Below the pieces are notes generated by a model, which worked only from the letters and a program-made list of their open reading frames with translations, did no database searches and was not told the DNA's origin. A program made the translations under genes and the position numbers. A stretch of 64,000 nucleotides of DNA from Aureimonas sp. AU12 (lineage in GTDB: Bacteria; Pseudomonadota; Alphaproteobacteria; Rhizobiales; Rhizobiaceae): assembly GCF_001463705.1 (NCBI RefSeq), contig NZ_BBWH01000010.1:1-64000 (forward strand), read 5' to 3'. Positions 45,126-54,377 of the stretch are shown here, piece by piece. Within the stretch, counting starts at the first letter, position 1, and the number at the start of each line of letters is the position of its first letter.

Positions 45126-46733
45126 TTACTCGCCGAGCACGGGGCGCGGCTCCTCCGGCCGGTCGTCGGCCGCGGGATAGACGCCGAGGATCGAGACGCG
45201 CTTGGAGAAGAAGCGCAGTTCCTCCAGCGCGTGGGCAACGCCGACATCATCGGGATGACCCTCGATATCCGAATAGAACTGCGTTGCCACGAACTTGCCC
45301 TCGAGCTGATAGCTCTCGAGCTTCGTCATGTTGATGCCGTTCGTCGCGAAGCCGCCGAGCGCCTTGTAGAGCGCGGCCGGCAGGTTGCGCACCTCGAAGA
45401 TGAAGGTGGTGACGACGCGCGAGCCGTCATGGGTGGCCCAGAGTTCGCGCTCGCCGGCGCTGCGGCGCGAGAGCACCACGAAACGGGTCGTGTTGTGCTC
45501 GGCGTCCTCGACGTCCTCCGCAAGAATGTCCAGCCCGTAGAGCTCGGCCGCCAGACGCGGCGCCAGCGCCGCCACCTGGCGCTCCGGCATCTGCGAGACG
45601 ATGCGCGCGGCACCCGCCGTATCGCCGGAGATCACCGGCTTCCAGCCATTTTCGCGCAGAATGCCGCGGCACTGGCCGAGCGCGTGGATGTGGCTGTGGA
45701 CCTCGCGGATGTCGGCCAGCACCGTACCGGGCTTGGCCATCAGCTGGAAACGGATCGGCAGGAAGAACTCGCCGACGATCTTCAGGCCGGAGACCGGCAG
45801 GAGATGATGGATGTCGGCGACGCGGCCGGCGATCGTGTTCTCGATCGGGATCATCGCCAGATCCGCCTCGCCCCGCGTCACCGCGGCGAACGCATCTTCG
45901 AAGGTCGCGCAGGGCAGCGGCTCCATCGCCGGGTACATGCGCCGGCAGGCCGTGTCGGAATTGGCGCCGGCCTCGCCCTGGAAGGCGATGCGGCCGGTGG
46001 GGGCGGCGGGCGCGAACTGGTCGCGCGCCTCCTGCAGCTGGTAGGCGGTGTCGACGCCGAGCGGCACGGCCTCCACCACCTCGGCGTCGATGCGCATGCC
46101 CGCCTCCAGCGCGCGCAGCTGCTCCAGCCGCTCGCGGCGCTCCAGCGGCGAAGGCGGCAGCGTCACGAAGCGCTCCAGCACCGCCCGGCGATAGGCGTAG
46201 ATGCCGACATGGTGATAGAGCGGCCCCTCACCCGTGGGAGCGCTTGCGCGCGTGAAGTAGAGCGCGTTGAGCCGCGCCTCGCCGGCCGGCGTGCCGACGA
46301 TCTTGACGACGTTGGGATCGTCGCGGTCGGCCGCGTTGGCGATCTCCACCGCGACGGTGGCGATGTCGCAGGCGGGATCGGCGAGAGGGCGCAGCACGGC
46401 GCGGATCGTCTCGGCCTCGATCGTCGGCAGGTCGCCCTGCAGGTTGACGACGATCTCCACCTCGCCGCCGGGATCCACCGCCTGCAGCGCCTCGAAGATC
46501 CGGTCCGACCCGGACTGGTGGTGATCGCCCGTCATGACCGCCTCGAAGCCCGCGGCCACCACGGCGTCGCGGATCTCGATGCTGTCGGTCGCCACCACGA
46601 CGCGGCCGATCATCGCGGCCCGGGCGCGTTCGGCAACACGCACGATCATCGGGGCGCCGTGGATGTCGGCCAGCGGCTTGCGCGGCAGGCGCGTCGAAGC
46701 CAAGCGCGCGGGGATGAGGACGAGTGTGGACAT
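45126..46733 (-). CDS. kdsB-pheA: Fused KDO cytidylyltransferase and prephenate dehydratase
   Basis: One 535-residue open frame holds two complete enzymes. Residues 1-243 are KdsB, which activates KDO with CTP for lipopolysaccharide: [34 protein letters not shown] and VGIYAYRR are visible. Residues 248-535 are PheA: the catalytic TTRFVVL lies at 415-421, and the C-terminal ACT domain (about 440-518) contains KLESYQL. The linker is about five residues (PAAPT), and no ATG, GTG or TTG lies within it, so PheA should not start alone there. In rhizobia kdsB and pheA are normally adjacent separate genes. Both domains look intact. The gene is divergent from cycM. Confidence 0.9.
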   Translation of the reverse strand: MSTLVLIPARLASTRLPRKPLADIHGAPMIVRVAERARAAMIGRVVVATDSIEIRDAVVAAGFEAVMTGDHHQSGSDRIFEALQAVDPGGEVEIVVNLQGDLPTIEAETIRAVLRPLADPACDIATVAVEIANAADRDDPNVVKIVGTPAGEARLNALYFTRASAPTGEGPLYHHVGIYAYRRAVLERFVTLPPSPLERRERLEQLRALEAGMRIDAEVVEAVPLGVDTAYQLQEARDQFAPAAPTGRIAFQGEAGANSDTACRRMYPAMEPLPCATFEDAFAAVTRGEADLAMIPIENTIAGRVADIHHLLPVSGLKIVGEFFLPIRFQLMAKPGTVLADIREVHSHIHALGQCRGILRENGWKPVISGDTAGAARIVSQMPERQVAALAPRLAAELYGLDILAEDVEDAEHNTTRFVVLSRRSAGERELWATHDGSRVVTTFIFEVRNLPAALYKALGGFATNGINMTKLESYQLEGKFVATQFYSDIEGHPDDVGVAHALEELRFFSKRVSILGVYPAADDRPEEPRPVLGE

Positions 46734-46941
46734 GGGGTGGCGGCCTCGATGCGGCTGTCTACGATTTCAGCGATTCTGTGGCAGGAGGACGCTTGATCGA
46801 TCCCGGCCGGAATGTCAGAACGCTTCCAGATTTGCGGGCTTATAGGTGTTGCCATGATTTGGCGAAAGACCTAGCGTCCGCCCGATTTTTCAGGCGTTCG
46901 TCGGCTCTTCGCGCCGTCGGCAGAGGGAGCCGCCCTTTACC

Positions 46942-47811
46942 ATGAATTCTTTCGAGGCCAACAAAGTCTTCGGCGCTCTTCTGGGCACCGTCTTCGTTCT
47001 GTTCGGCGGCAGCCTTCTGGCGGAAGGCATCTTCCACTCCGAAGCGCCCGAGCAGCCCGGCTTCGCGATCGTTGCCGCCGAGCCGACGGCGGGCGGCGCC
47101 GCCGCGCCGGCGGCCGCCGTCACCACGCCGGTCGGCCAGATCATGCAAACCGCCAACGCCGAGGCGGGCGCGGCCATCTTCAAGCGCTGCCAGGCCTGCC
47201 ATTCCGGCGAGAAGGGCGGACCGAACAAGGTCGGCCCCGATCTGTGGGACATCGTGAACCGGCCGATGGCCTCGCACGAGGGCTTCTCTTACTCGGCGGC
47301 GATGACCGAGTTCAGCCAGGGCAAGACGGTGCTCTGGGACTGGGATCACCTGAACCACTTCCTCCACGGTCCCAAGCAGTACATCAAGGGCACGGCGATG
47401 GGCTTCGCCGGTCTTCCGAAGGACCAGGAGCGCGCCGACCTCCTCGCCTACCTGCGCTCGCTTTCCGACAACCCGCCGCCGCTGCCCGCGCCCGATGCCG
47501 GTGCGACGGAAGCCTCCGCCGAGGGCGCGGCGGCTCCGGCCGGCGACGCAACGGCCGCGCCTGCCACGGCCCCCGCCACCAGCACCGACCCCTCGCTCGT
47601 TCCGGGCGATGCGGTGTCGCAGCCGCAGGGCGGCGGCACGACGGACGCCACCACCGGCGCCGCGCCGACCGCACCTGCCGGCGCCGTGCCAGCCACGGGC
47701 GACAACGCGACCAGCGCACCCGCTGCCGCGCCGACCCCGCCGGCCGCCCCCGGCGAGGCTGCGCCCGCCGCCCCGGCTCAACCGAACGCGGCGCCGGTTC
47801 CGGCGCAGTAA
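46942..47811 (+). CDS. cycM: Membrane-anchored cytochrome c (CycM-like) with long Ala/Pro tail
   Basis: A 289-residue cytochrome c with an N-terminal membrane anchor (about residues 10-28). The haem site is Cys83-Cys86-His87 (CQACH) and the likely axial Met is Met153 (GTAMGFAG). The length to residue about 173 fits CycM of rhizobia, which carries electrons between complex III and oxidases. After that comes a tail of about 115 residues rich in Ala, Pro, Gly and Thr, with no recognised domain. The gene next to kdsB-pheA in divergent order is conserved synteny in Rhizobiales. Confidence 0.9.
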   Translation: MNSFEANKVFGALLGTVFVLFGGSLLAEGIFHSEAPEQPGFAIVAAEPTAGGAAAPAAAVTTPVGQIMQTANAEAGAAIFKRCQACHSGEKGGPNKVGPDLWDIVNRPMASHEGFSYSAAMTEFSQGKTVLWDWDHLNHFLHGPKQYIKGTAMGFAGLPKDQERADLLAYLRSLSDNPPPLPAPDAGATEASAEGAAAPAGDATAAPATAPATSTDPSLVPGDAVSQPQGGGTTDATTGAAPTAPAGAVPATGDNATSAPAAAPTPPAAPGEAAPAAPAQPNAAPVPAQ

Positions 47812-47840
47812 ACCGTCGCGTCATCGCGGATCGGATGACA

Positions 47841-47867
47841 GAGCCGGGCCTTCGGGTCCGGCTTTTT
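47841..47867 (+). terminator. Rho-independent terminator after cycM
   Basis: A nine-pair stem (AGCCGGGCC with GGTCCGGCT, one G-T pair) is closed by a C-TTCG-G tetraloop and followed by TTTT. It lies 30 bases after the cycM stop. Confidence 0.85.
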
Positions 47868-48063
47868 CGTGTCCGGCGTCGGGCGCTCATGGCACTCCTG
47901 TATGCTCCGTTGCGGTGCAAAGGCTTCGTGTCGGCGGGTGGACAAGCCGCCACTCGCGATTACACTTTCGTCATCCGGCGCCGCGGCCCGAGGATGGCCA
48001 TAAACATGCGGCCGTCTTCTCCCGATCCCCCGGGATCGCCGACGCCTCAGACTGGAGACCGAT

Positions 48064-50073
48064 TTGCCGTTCCGCATGCGCGCCGCATCCGCCGTCCTCG
48101 CCGTCACGCTGCTTCAAGCGGGCGCCCTGCCTCAAGCGGGCGCGCAGGAGACACCCGGCCCGGCCGCGACGCCTGCCCTTCCCGCGCCGGCCGCAGCTGG
48201 GAACGCGACGCCGACGGCAGCCGTGATGGGCGAATGGATGACCTCCTCCTCGCTCATCCGGCCCTCGAAATACGGGGCCGACTTCCCCCATTACGACTAC
48301 GTGAACCCCGCCGCGCCGAAGGGCGGGACGCTGAACCAGCAGGCGCCCGGCACGTTCGACAGCTTCAATCCCTTCCCGGTGCGCGGCACGCCGGCCGCCG
48401 GCTTCGTCGCCTTCGGCGGCGGCATCGCCTACGACACGCTGATGGATCAGGCGCTCGACGAGCCGGGCGTCAGCCACGCGCTTGTCGCCGAGGCGGTGCG
48501 CTATCCCTCCGACTATTCGTCGGTCAGCTTCCGCCTCGACCCGCAAGCGCGCTTCCACGACGGTCAGCCGATCACGCCCGACGACGTCGTCTGGACCTTT
48601 CAGACCGTGACCCGCCTATCGCCGCTCTACGCCAACTATTATCGCAACGTCACGGCGGTCGAGGTGACGGGCGAGCGAGAAGTCACCTTCCGCTTCGACC
48701 AGACCGGCAACCGCGAGCTTCCCAACATCATGGGCGATCTCGTCGTGCTGCCGCGCCACTACTGGGAGGGCACGGACGCCTCGGGCCGGAAGCGCGACAT
48801 CGACAATCCAACGCTTGAAATCCCGGTCGGCTCGGGACCCTACCGCGTCAAGGCCTTCCAGCCGGGCGCGACGATCACCTGGGAGCGCGTGCCCGACTAC
48901 TGGGCGGCCGAGAAAGGCGCGCGGGTCGGGCGCTACAATTACGACGAGATCCGCTACACCTATTTCCGCGATCAGAACTCGGGCTGGGAAGCCTTCAAGC
49001 GTGGCGGCTTCTCCGACTACCGCTCGGAGAACAGCGCCGGCCGCTGGGCGCAGGGTTACAACTTTCCCGCCTTCAACGATGGCCGCGTCAAGAAGCAGGC
49101 CCTGCCCTCCGAAACCGGCGAGCCGATGCAGGGCTTCGTCCTCAACACCCGCCGCGACAAGTTCGCCGATCCGCGCGTGCGCCGGGCGCTGACGCTCGCC
49201 TTCAACTTCGAGGACATGAATCGCGGTCTGTTCTACGGGCTCTACAAGCGCACCTCGAGCTACTTCCAGGGCACCGAACTGGCCTCGTCCGGCCTACCCT
49301 CGCCCGCCGAACTCGCGATCCTCGAACCGCTGCGTGACCAGATCCCGCCCGAGGTCTTCACGACGCCCTTCACCCTGCCGGACTATTCGCAGCCGAATGC
49401 CGAGCGAACCTATCTGCGCGAGGCGTTCGAGCTTCTGAAGGCCGCCGGCTGGGAGCGGCGCGGCACCCAGCTCGTCAACGCCGCGACGGGCCAACCCTTC
49501 ACGATCGAATTCCTCGCCGCCGACCCCTCCTCCTCGCGGGTGATCGATCCCTTCGCCAACCAGCTGAACCGGCTGGGCATCCAGACCAACACCCGCATCG
49601 TCGACACCTCGCAATATCAGGCGCTGTCGGACAATTTCGAGTTCGACGTCATCACCGACGTCTTCGCGCAGTCGCTCTCGCCCGGCAACGAGCAGCGCGA
49701 CTTCTGGTCGAGCGCGGCGGCCGCGCAGCCCGGCAGCCGCAACGCGCCGGGCATCCGCAACCCGGCGGTGGACGCGATCGTCGATAAGATCATCTACGCG
49801 ATGGATCGCGACAGCCTCGTCGCGGCGACCCATGCGCTCGACCGCGTGCTCCTGTGGAACTTCTACGTGGTGCCGCAGTGGCACAATCCGGAAATCTGGC
49901 TGGCGCATTGGGACAAGTTCGGCATGCCGGACACGCGCCCCGCCTATGCCGGGCTCGACCCGTTCTCCTGGTGGGTGAAGGGCGATGTGCCGGTGAACAC
50001 GCCGGCCGATGCCGCCGCTGCCGATGCGCCGGATCCGAGCGCGCCGCCCGTCATCCCGCCGGCCCGGCCATGA
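48064..50073 (+). CDS. yejA: Extracellular solute-binding protein, family 5 (YejA-like), first copy
   Basis: A 669-residue periplasmic binding protein of the SBP_bac_5 family for oligopeptides. The signal peptide is Sec type (AVLAVTLLQAGALPQAGA-QE). The FDSFNPFPVRGTP and PDDVVWTFQTV segments and the later PNIMGDLVVLPRHYWEG are typical of YejA, whose E. coli partner system takes up microcin C-type peptides. GGAG ends six bases before the TTG at 48064; an ATG at 48076 is an alternative. Its stop overlaps the next start (ATGA), so the pair is coupled. Confidence 0.85.
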   Translation: MPFRMRAASAVLAVTLLQAGALPQAGAQETPGPAATPALPAPAAAGNATPTAAVMGEWMTSSSLIRPSKYGADFPHYDYVNPAAPKGGTLNQQAPGTFDSFNPFPVRGTPAAGFVAFGGGIAYDTLMDQALDEPGVSHALVAEAVRYPSDYSSVSFRLDPQARFHDGQPITPDDVVWTFQTVTRLSPLYANYYRNVTAVEVTGEREVTFRFDQTGNRELPNIMGDLVVLPRHYWEGTDASGRKRDIDNPTLEIPVGSGPYRVKAFQPGATITWERVPDYWAAEKGARVGRYNYDEIRYTYFRDQNSGWEAFKRGGFSDYRSENSAGRWAQGYNFPAFNDGRVKKQALPSETGEPMQGFVLNTRRDKFADPRVRRALTLAFNFEDMNRGLFYGLYKRTSSYFQGTELASSGLPSPAELAILEPLRDQIPPEVFTTPFTLPDYSQPNAERTYLREAFELLKAAGWERRGTQLVNAATGQPFTIEFLAADPSSSRVIDPFANQLNRLGIQTNTRIVDTSQYQALSDNFEFDVITDVFAQSLSPGNEQRDFWSSAAAAQPGSRNAPGIRNPAVDAIVDKIIYAMDRDSLVAATHALDRVLLWNFYVVPQWHNPEIWLAHWDKFGMPDTRPAYAGLDPFSWWVKGDVPVNTPADAAAADAPDPSAPPVIPPARP

Positions 50074-51950
50074 CCGCCTCGTTCGGACGCATCACGCGCC
50101 GCCATTTCGGTGCGCTGGGCTTGAGCGCCGCGGCCACGCTCGCCCTGCCCCGGTTGTCGCTGGCCGCCAACACGCCGGACACGCCGCTGCACGGCCTCTC
50201 GGCCTTCGGCGACCTGAAATATCCCGCTGGCTATCCGCAGTTCGACTATGCCTCACCGGAGGCGCCCGAGGGCGGGCGCATCATTCTCACCGCGCCGTCC
50301 TGGTTCTTCAACCAGGCGCCCGACACCTTCGACACGTTCAACACCTTCGTCCTGCAGGGCAATGCGCCGCCGCGCATCGAATTGCTCTACGAGGGTCTGA
50401 TGCTTTCGACGCTCGACGAGCCCGACGCGCTCTACGGGCTTCTGGCCGAAAGCGTGGCGATGTCGCCCGACGCCAACCGCTTCACCTTCCGGCTGCGGCC
50501 GCAGGCGCGCTTCTCGGACGGGCAGCCCGTCACCGCAGCCGACGTCGTCTTCTCCTATACGGCGATGAAGACGGAGGGGCATCCAAGCCTTGCCATCACG
50601 CTCGCCGAAGTGGCCGAGGTGGTGGCCGAGGACGAGCGCACCGTGCGCATCGTCTTCACCGGCCGGCAGACGGTGCCGACGGCCCTCGCCGCCCTGTCGA
50701 TCCCGATCGTGCCCGCCGCCTTCTTCCAGGGCCGTCCCTTCGGCCAAGGCGGTTTCGACCCCATCCCGGGTTCGGGCGCCTATACCATCGGCCGCTACAA
50801 TGCCGGGCGCTTCATCGAATACGAGAAGCGCGGCGACTACTGGGGCCGCGACATGGCCTTCTCGAAGGGCCTCGGCCACTTCCAGACCATCCGCATCGAG
50901 TTCTTCCGCGACCGGCAGGCGCAGCTCGAAGCCTTCAAGAAGGGCGACGTCACCTTCCGCGAGGAGTTCACGACGCGCGCCTGGGCGAGCGAGTACAGCT
51001 TCCCGGCGGTGCAGCAGAAGCGCGTGGTGACGCGCCAGTTCGACGGCGAAAAATGGCCGAACTTCCAGTGCTGGGCGCTGAACCAGAGGCGGGCGCAGTT
51101 CTCGGACCCACGCGTGCGCCGGGCGATCAACCTCTGCTTCGACTTCGAGTGGACGAACGCCAACCTGCTGTTCGGGCTGCGCCAGCATTCACAGTCGCCG
51201 TTCCAGCTGTCGGACTACGTCGCGACTGGTGCGCCCTCGCCCGAAGAGCTGGCGATCCTCGAGCCGCTGCGGGCGGACCTCCAGCCGGAGGTCTTCGGCG
51301 AGGTCTGGATGCAGCCGGTCTCCGACGGTTCGGGCAACGACCGTGTCCGGCTTCGCGAAGCGTCCGAGCTGTTCAAGGCGGCGGGATGGACGCGCAGGGG
51401 AGCAAGCCTCGTCAACGCGGCGGGTGAGCCGTTCCGTCTCGAATACATGCTGAACGATCCCGAGCAGGGCCGCGTCTACGGCAAGATGGTCGAGACGATG
51501 CGGCTCCTCGGGATCGACGCCTCGATGCGCGTCGTCGACGCCGCGCAGTACCAGGACCGTCTGAACCGGTTCGACTTCGACATGATCCTCTGCCGCTTCG
51601 TCCTCAATAGCACCCCGACCCGCGAGAGCCTCGGGCTGTTCTTCGGCAGCGCGTCGCGCGACCGGAACGGATCGTACAACTATCCGGGCATGGCGAGCCC
51701 CGCCATCGACGCGCTGCTCGACCGGATCGGCACGGCGAAGACCCGCGAGGACCTGACACTGGCCATGCGCTGCCTCGACCGGGTGCTGCGCTGGCGCCTC
51801 GACTGGCTTCCCAACATTCACGCCGAGGGCCACGCCGTCGCCTACTGGGACATGTTCGGCTTTCGAAGCCCCAAGCCCGATTACGGGTTCCCGGTCGAGT
51901 CGCTCTGGTGGTACGACGAAGCGAAGGCGAAGGCTGCGGGCCGCGCATGA
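50070..51950 (+). CDS. Extracellular solute-binding protein, family 5 (YejA-like), second copy
   Basis: A 626-residue paralogue of the preceding gene with the same fold: DTFDTFNTFVLQG, TAADVVFSYTAM and the GFRSPKPDYGFPVE end. It is exported by a Tat-like signal, with RITRRHFGALGLSA at the N-terminus, whereas the first copy uses a Sec signal. It overlaps the first gene by four bases. Two binding proteins for one permease suggest two peptide groups share the transporter. The ATG at 50070 is used; the frame opens further upstream inside the first gene. Confidence 0.85.
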   Translation: MTASFGRITRRHFGALGLSAAATLALPRLSLAANTPDTPLHGLSAFGDLKYPAGYPQFDYASPEAPEGGRIILTAPSWFFNQAPDTFDTFNTFVLQGNAPPRIELLYEGLMLSTLDEPDALYGLLAESVAMSPDANRFTFRLRPQARFSDGQPVTAADVVFSYTAMKTEGHPSLAITLAEVAEVVAEDERTVRIVFTGRQTVPTALAALSIPIVPAAFFQGRPFGQGGFDPIPGSGAYTIGRYNAGRFIEYEKRGDYWGRDMAFSKGLGHFQTIRIEFFRDRQAQLEAFKKGDVTFREEFTTRAWASEYSFPAVQQKRVVTRQFDGEKWPNFQCWALNQRRAQFSDPRVRRAINLCFDFEWTNANLLFGLRQHSQSPFQLSDYVATGAPSPEELAILEPLRADLQPEVFGEVWMQPVSDGSGNDRVRLREASELFKAAGWTRRGASLVNAAGEPFRLEYMLNDPEQGRVYGKMVETMRLLGIDASMRVVDAAQYQDRLNRFDFDMILCRFVLNSTPTRESLGLFFGSASRDRNGSYNYPGMASPAIDALLDRIGTAKTREDLTLAMRCLDRVLRWRLDWLPNIHAEGHAVAYWDMFGFRSPKPDYGFPVESLWWYDEAKAKAAGRA

Positions 51951-51997
51951 CAATTGCGGGTGCGGGCCGGTCGGTCCGGCTCCGACGGGACCGGTGA

Positions 51998-53086
51998 ATG
52001 GGCGCCTATATCCTCCGACGCATCCTCCTGATGATCCCGACGCTGCTCGGCATCATGGCGGTGTCCTTCGCGGTGATCCAGTTCGCGCCGGGTGGCCCGG
52101 TGGAGCAGGTCATCGCCGGCCTGCAGGGTCAGGGCGGCGGCGCCGCGGACCGGCTTTCGGGCGGCGGTGGCGGCGACATGGCGGCGCAGGGCGGCGAGAC
52201 CTCCGGCTATCGCGGCGCGCAGGGGCTCGACCCCGAGTTCATCAAGCGGCTCGAGGTACAGTTCGGCTTCGACAAGCCGCCGCTGGAACGCTTCGGCGAG
52301 ATGATCTGGAACTATGCGCGTTTCGACTTCGGCACGAGCTTCTTCTCGAACGCCACCGTGGTCGATCTTGTGCTCCAGAAGCTCCCCGTCTCGATCTCGC
52401 TCGGCCTCTGGATCACGCTCCTCTCCTATCTGATCTCTATCCCGCTCGGCATCCGCAAGGCGCTGAAGGAGGGTTCGCGCTTCGACACATGGACGAGCGG
52501 GCTGATCATCGTCGCCTATGCCATCCCCGGCTTCCTTTTCGCGGTGCTGCTCATCGTGCTGTTTGCGGGCGGCTCCTTCCTCGACTGGTTCCCGTTGCGG
52601 GGCCTCACCTCCGACAACTGGGCGCAGCTCTCCTGGCCCGAGCGCATCGTCGACTATTTCTGGCACCTGACGCTGCCGCTCATCGCGCTCTCGCTGTCGG
52701 CCTTCGCCACCACGACGCTGCTGACGAAGAACTCGTTCCTCGACGAGATCCGCAAGCAGTACGTCACCACCGCCCGCGCCAAGGGCCTGACGGAGCGGCG
52801 TGTGCTCTACGGCCACGTCTTCCGCAACGCCATGCTGATCATCGTCGCCGGCTTTCCCGGCGCCTTTATCTCGGCCTTCTTCGCGGGTTCGCTTCTCATC
52901 GAGACGATCTTTTCGCTCGACGGACTGGGGCTTCTCTCCTTCGAGAGCATCTACAAGCGCGACTATCCGGTCGTCTTCGCCACCCTCTACATCTTCTCGC
53001 TCATCGGTCTCGTGACGACGCTCATCTCCGACCTCACCTACACCTGGATCGATCCGCGCATCGACTTCGAGAAGCGGGAGGTCTGA
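51998..53086 (+). CDS. yejB: Oligopeptide ABC permease, YejB type
   Basis: A 362-residue inner-membrane permease. Six helices are visible, the first at residues 10-30 (ILLMIPTLLGIMAVSF). The EAA loop (TTARAKGLTERRVLYGHVFRNA) contacts the ATPase. The YejB-type insertion between helix 1 and 2 is Gly-rich and contains GGGGGDMAAQGG. It should pair with YejE to carry peptides such as microcin C analogues. It starts 47 bases after the second binding protein. Its last 13 bases are part of a 19-base direct repeat. Confidence 0.9.
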   Translation: MGAYILRRILLMIPTLLGIMAVSFAVIQFAPGGPVEQVIAGLQGQGGGAADRLSGGGGGDMAAQGGETSGYRGAQGLDPEFIKRLEVQFGFDKPPLERFGEMIWNYARFDFGTSFFSNATVVDLVLQKLPVSISLGLWITLLSYLISIPLGIRKALKEGSRFDTWTSGLIIVAYAIPGFLFAVLLIVLFAGGSFLDWFPLRGLTSDNWAQLSWPERIVDYFWHLTLPLIALSLSAFATTTLLTKNSFLDEIRKQYVTTARAKGLTERRVLYGHVFRNAMLIIVAGFPGAFISAFFAGSLLIETIFSLDGLGLLSFESIYKRDYPVVFATLYIFSLIGLVTTLISDLTYTWIDPRIDFEKREV

Positions 53087-53151
53087 CGATGGCCAGCAAA
53101 AGTGCAAAGCGGTTTTCCGTCCGGCCCCTGCGGCGGGAGGTCTGACGATGG
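53074..53151 (+). repeat. Direct repeat of 19 bases carrying stop, ribosome site and start
   Basis: GCGGGAGGTCTGACGATGG is found at 53074-53092 and again at 53133-53151, 59 bases apart. Each copy holds GGAGG, a TGA stop and an ATG start. The first copy ends yejB and starts the 18-codon frame, the second ends that frame and starts yejE. Confidence 0.85.
53089..53145 (+). CDS. Possible 18-codon peptide frame between yejB and yejE
   Basis: The frame MASKSAKRFSVRPLRREV starts just after the yejB stop, in the first copy of a 19-base repeat with a good GGAGG site, and ends at a stop inside the second copy, two bases before the yejE ATG. It seems to be a by-product of duplication or a coupling element. 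The peptide is very basic and not recognised. Whether it is made is unknown. Confidence 0.4.
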   Translation: MASKSAKRFSVRPLRREV

Positions 53152-54368
53152 ACGATGTCGTCAAGGACCGCCGCGAGGCCGATCGTCCGCCCGAGATCGA
53201 CACGCGACGCGAGGCGCAGGCCGGCGCCAGCGGCGTGGCGCAGATGGCGCCCCCGCTCGTCGCCACGAAGCGCGCCCGGCTGTCGCCGCTCAACAAGCGC
53301 CGCTGGCAGAATTTCAAGGCCAACCGGCGCGGCTGGTGGTCGCTCTGGGTCTTCCTCGCGCTCTTCCTCGTCACCCTCGTCGCCGAAGTCGTGGCGAACG
53401 ACCGGCCGGTGCTGATCTCCTACAAGGGCGACTTCTACACCCCGATCCTCGTCGACTATCCGGAAGAGGTCTTCGGCGGCTTCCTGCCGGTGACGAACTA
53501 CCGCGACCCGTTCATCCAAGACGAGATCGCCGCCAACGGCTGGATGGTCTGGCCGGTGATCCGCTACTCCTACCAGAGCGTCAACAACGAGATCCCGACG
53601 CCCGCGCCATCGGCCCCCTCCTGGACCTACACGAAGGAGGAGCGCTGCCAGCGCTATCCGCTCGGCGTCGAGGATCCCAACTGCACGATCGGAAACTGGA
53701 ACTGGCTCGGCACCGACGACCAAGCACGCGACGTGCTGGCCCGGCTGATCTACGGCTTCCGCATCTCCGTTCTGTTCGGGCTGGTGCTGACGGCCGCCTC
53801 GGCGGTGATCGGCGTCTTCGCCGGCGCGGTGCAGGGCTATTTCGGCGGCTGGGTCGACCTCGTCTTCCAGCGCTTCATCGAGATCTGGTCGTCGATCCCG
53901 GTGCTCTACCTGCTGCTGATCGTCTCGGCGATCCTGCCGCCCGGCTTCTGGATCCTGCTGGGCATCATGCTGCTGTTCTCGTGGGTCGCCTTCGTCGGCG
54001 TCGTGCGGGCTGAATTCCTGCGAGCGCGCAACTTCGAATACGTCAATGCCGCGCGGGCGCTCGGCGTCGGCGACTGGACGATCATGGGCCGGCATCTCCT
54101 GCCGAACGCGATGGTCGCGACGCTGACCTTCCTGCCCTTCATCCTCAACGGATCGATCACCACGCTGACCTCGCTCGACTTCCTCGGCTTCGGCCTGCCG
54201 CCCGGCAGCCCTTCGCTCGGCGAACTCCTCTCGCAGGGACGCAACAACCTGCAGGCCCCCTGGCTCGGCATTTCCGGCTTCGTGGTCCTCTCGCTGATGC
54301 TCTCGCTCCTCGTCTTCGTCGGCGAAGCCGTGCGCGACGCCTTCGACCCCCGCAAGAGCTTTCGCTAG
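53148..54368 (+). CDS. yejE: Oligopeptide ABC permease, YejE type
   Basis: A 406-residue inner-membrane permease with a long polar N-terminus of about 60 residues, then six helices. The NAARALGVGDWTIMGRHLLPNAMV EAA loop and the ending RDAFDPRKSFR are typical. A YejE-type extracellular insertion (about 100-190) is present, including SAPSWTYTKEERCQRYP and two Cys residues that may pair. It partners YejB. GGAGG lies six bases before the ATG within the repeat. Confidence 0.92.
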   Translation: MDDVVKDRREADRPPEIDTRREAQAGASGVAQMAPPLVATKRARLSPLNKRRWQNFKANRRGWWSLWVFLALFLVTLVAEVVANDRPVLISYKGDFYTPILVDYPEEVFGGFLPVTNYRDPFIQDEIAANGWMVWPVIRYSYQSVNNEIPTPAPSAPSWTYTKEERCQRYPLGVEDPNCTIGNWNWLGTDDQARDVLARLIYGFRISVLFGLVLTAASAVIGVFAGAVQGYFGGWVDLVFQRFIEIWSSIPVLYLLLIVSAILPPGFWILLGIMLLFSWVAFVGVVRAEFLRARNFEYVNAARALGVGDWTIMGRHLLPNAMVATLTFLPFILNGSITTLTSLDFLGFGLPPGSPSLGELLSQGRNNLQAPWLGISGFVVLSLMLSLLVFVGEAVRDAFDPRKSFR

Positions 54369-54377
54369 GAGCGTGAC

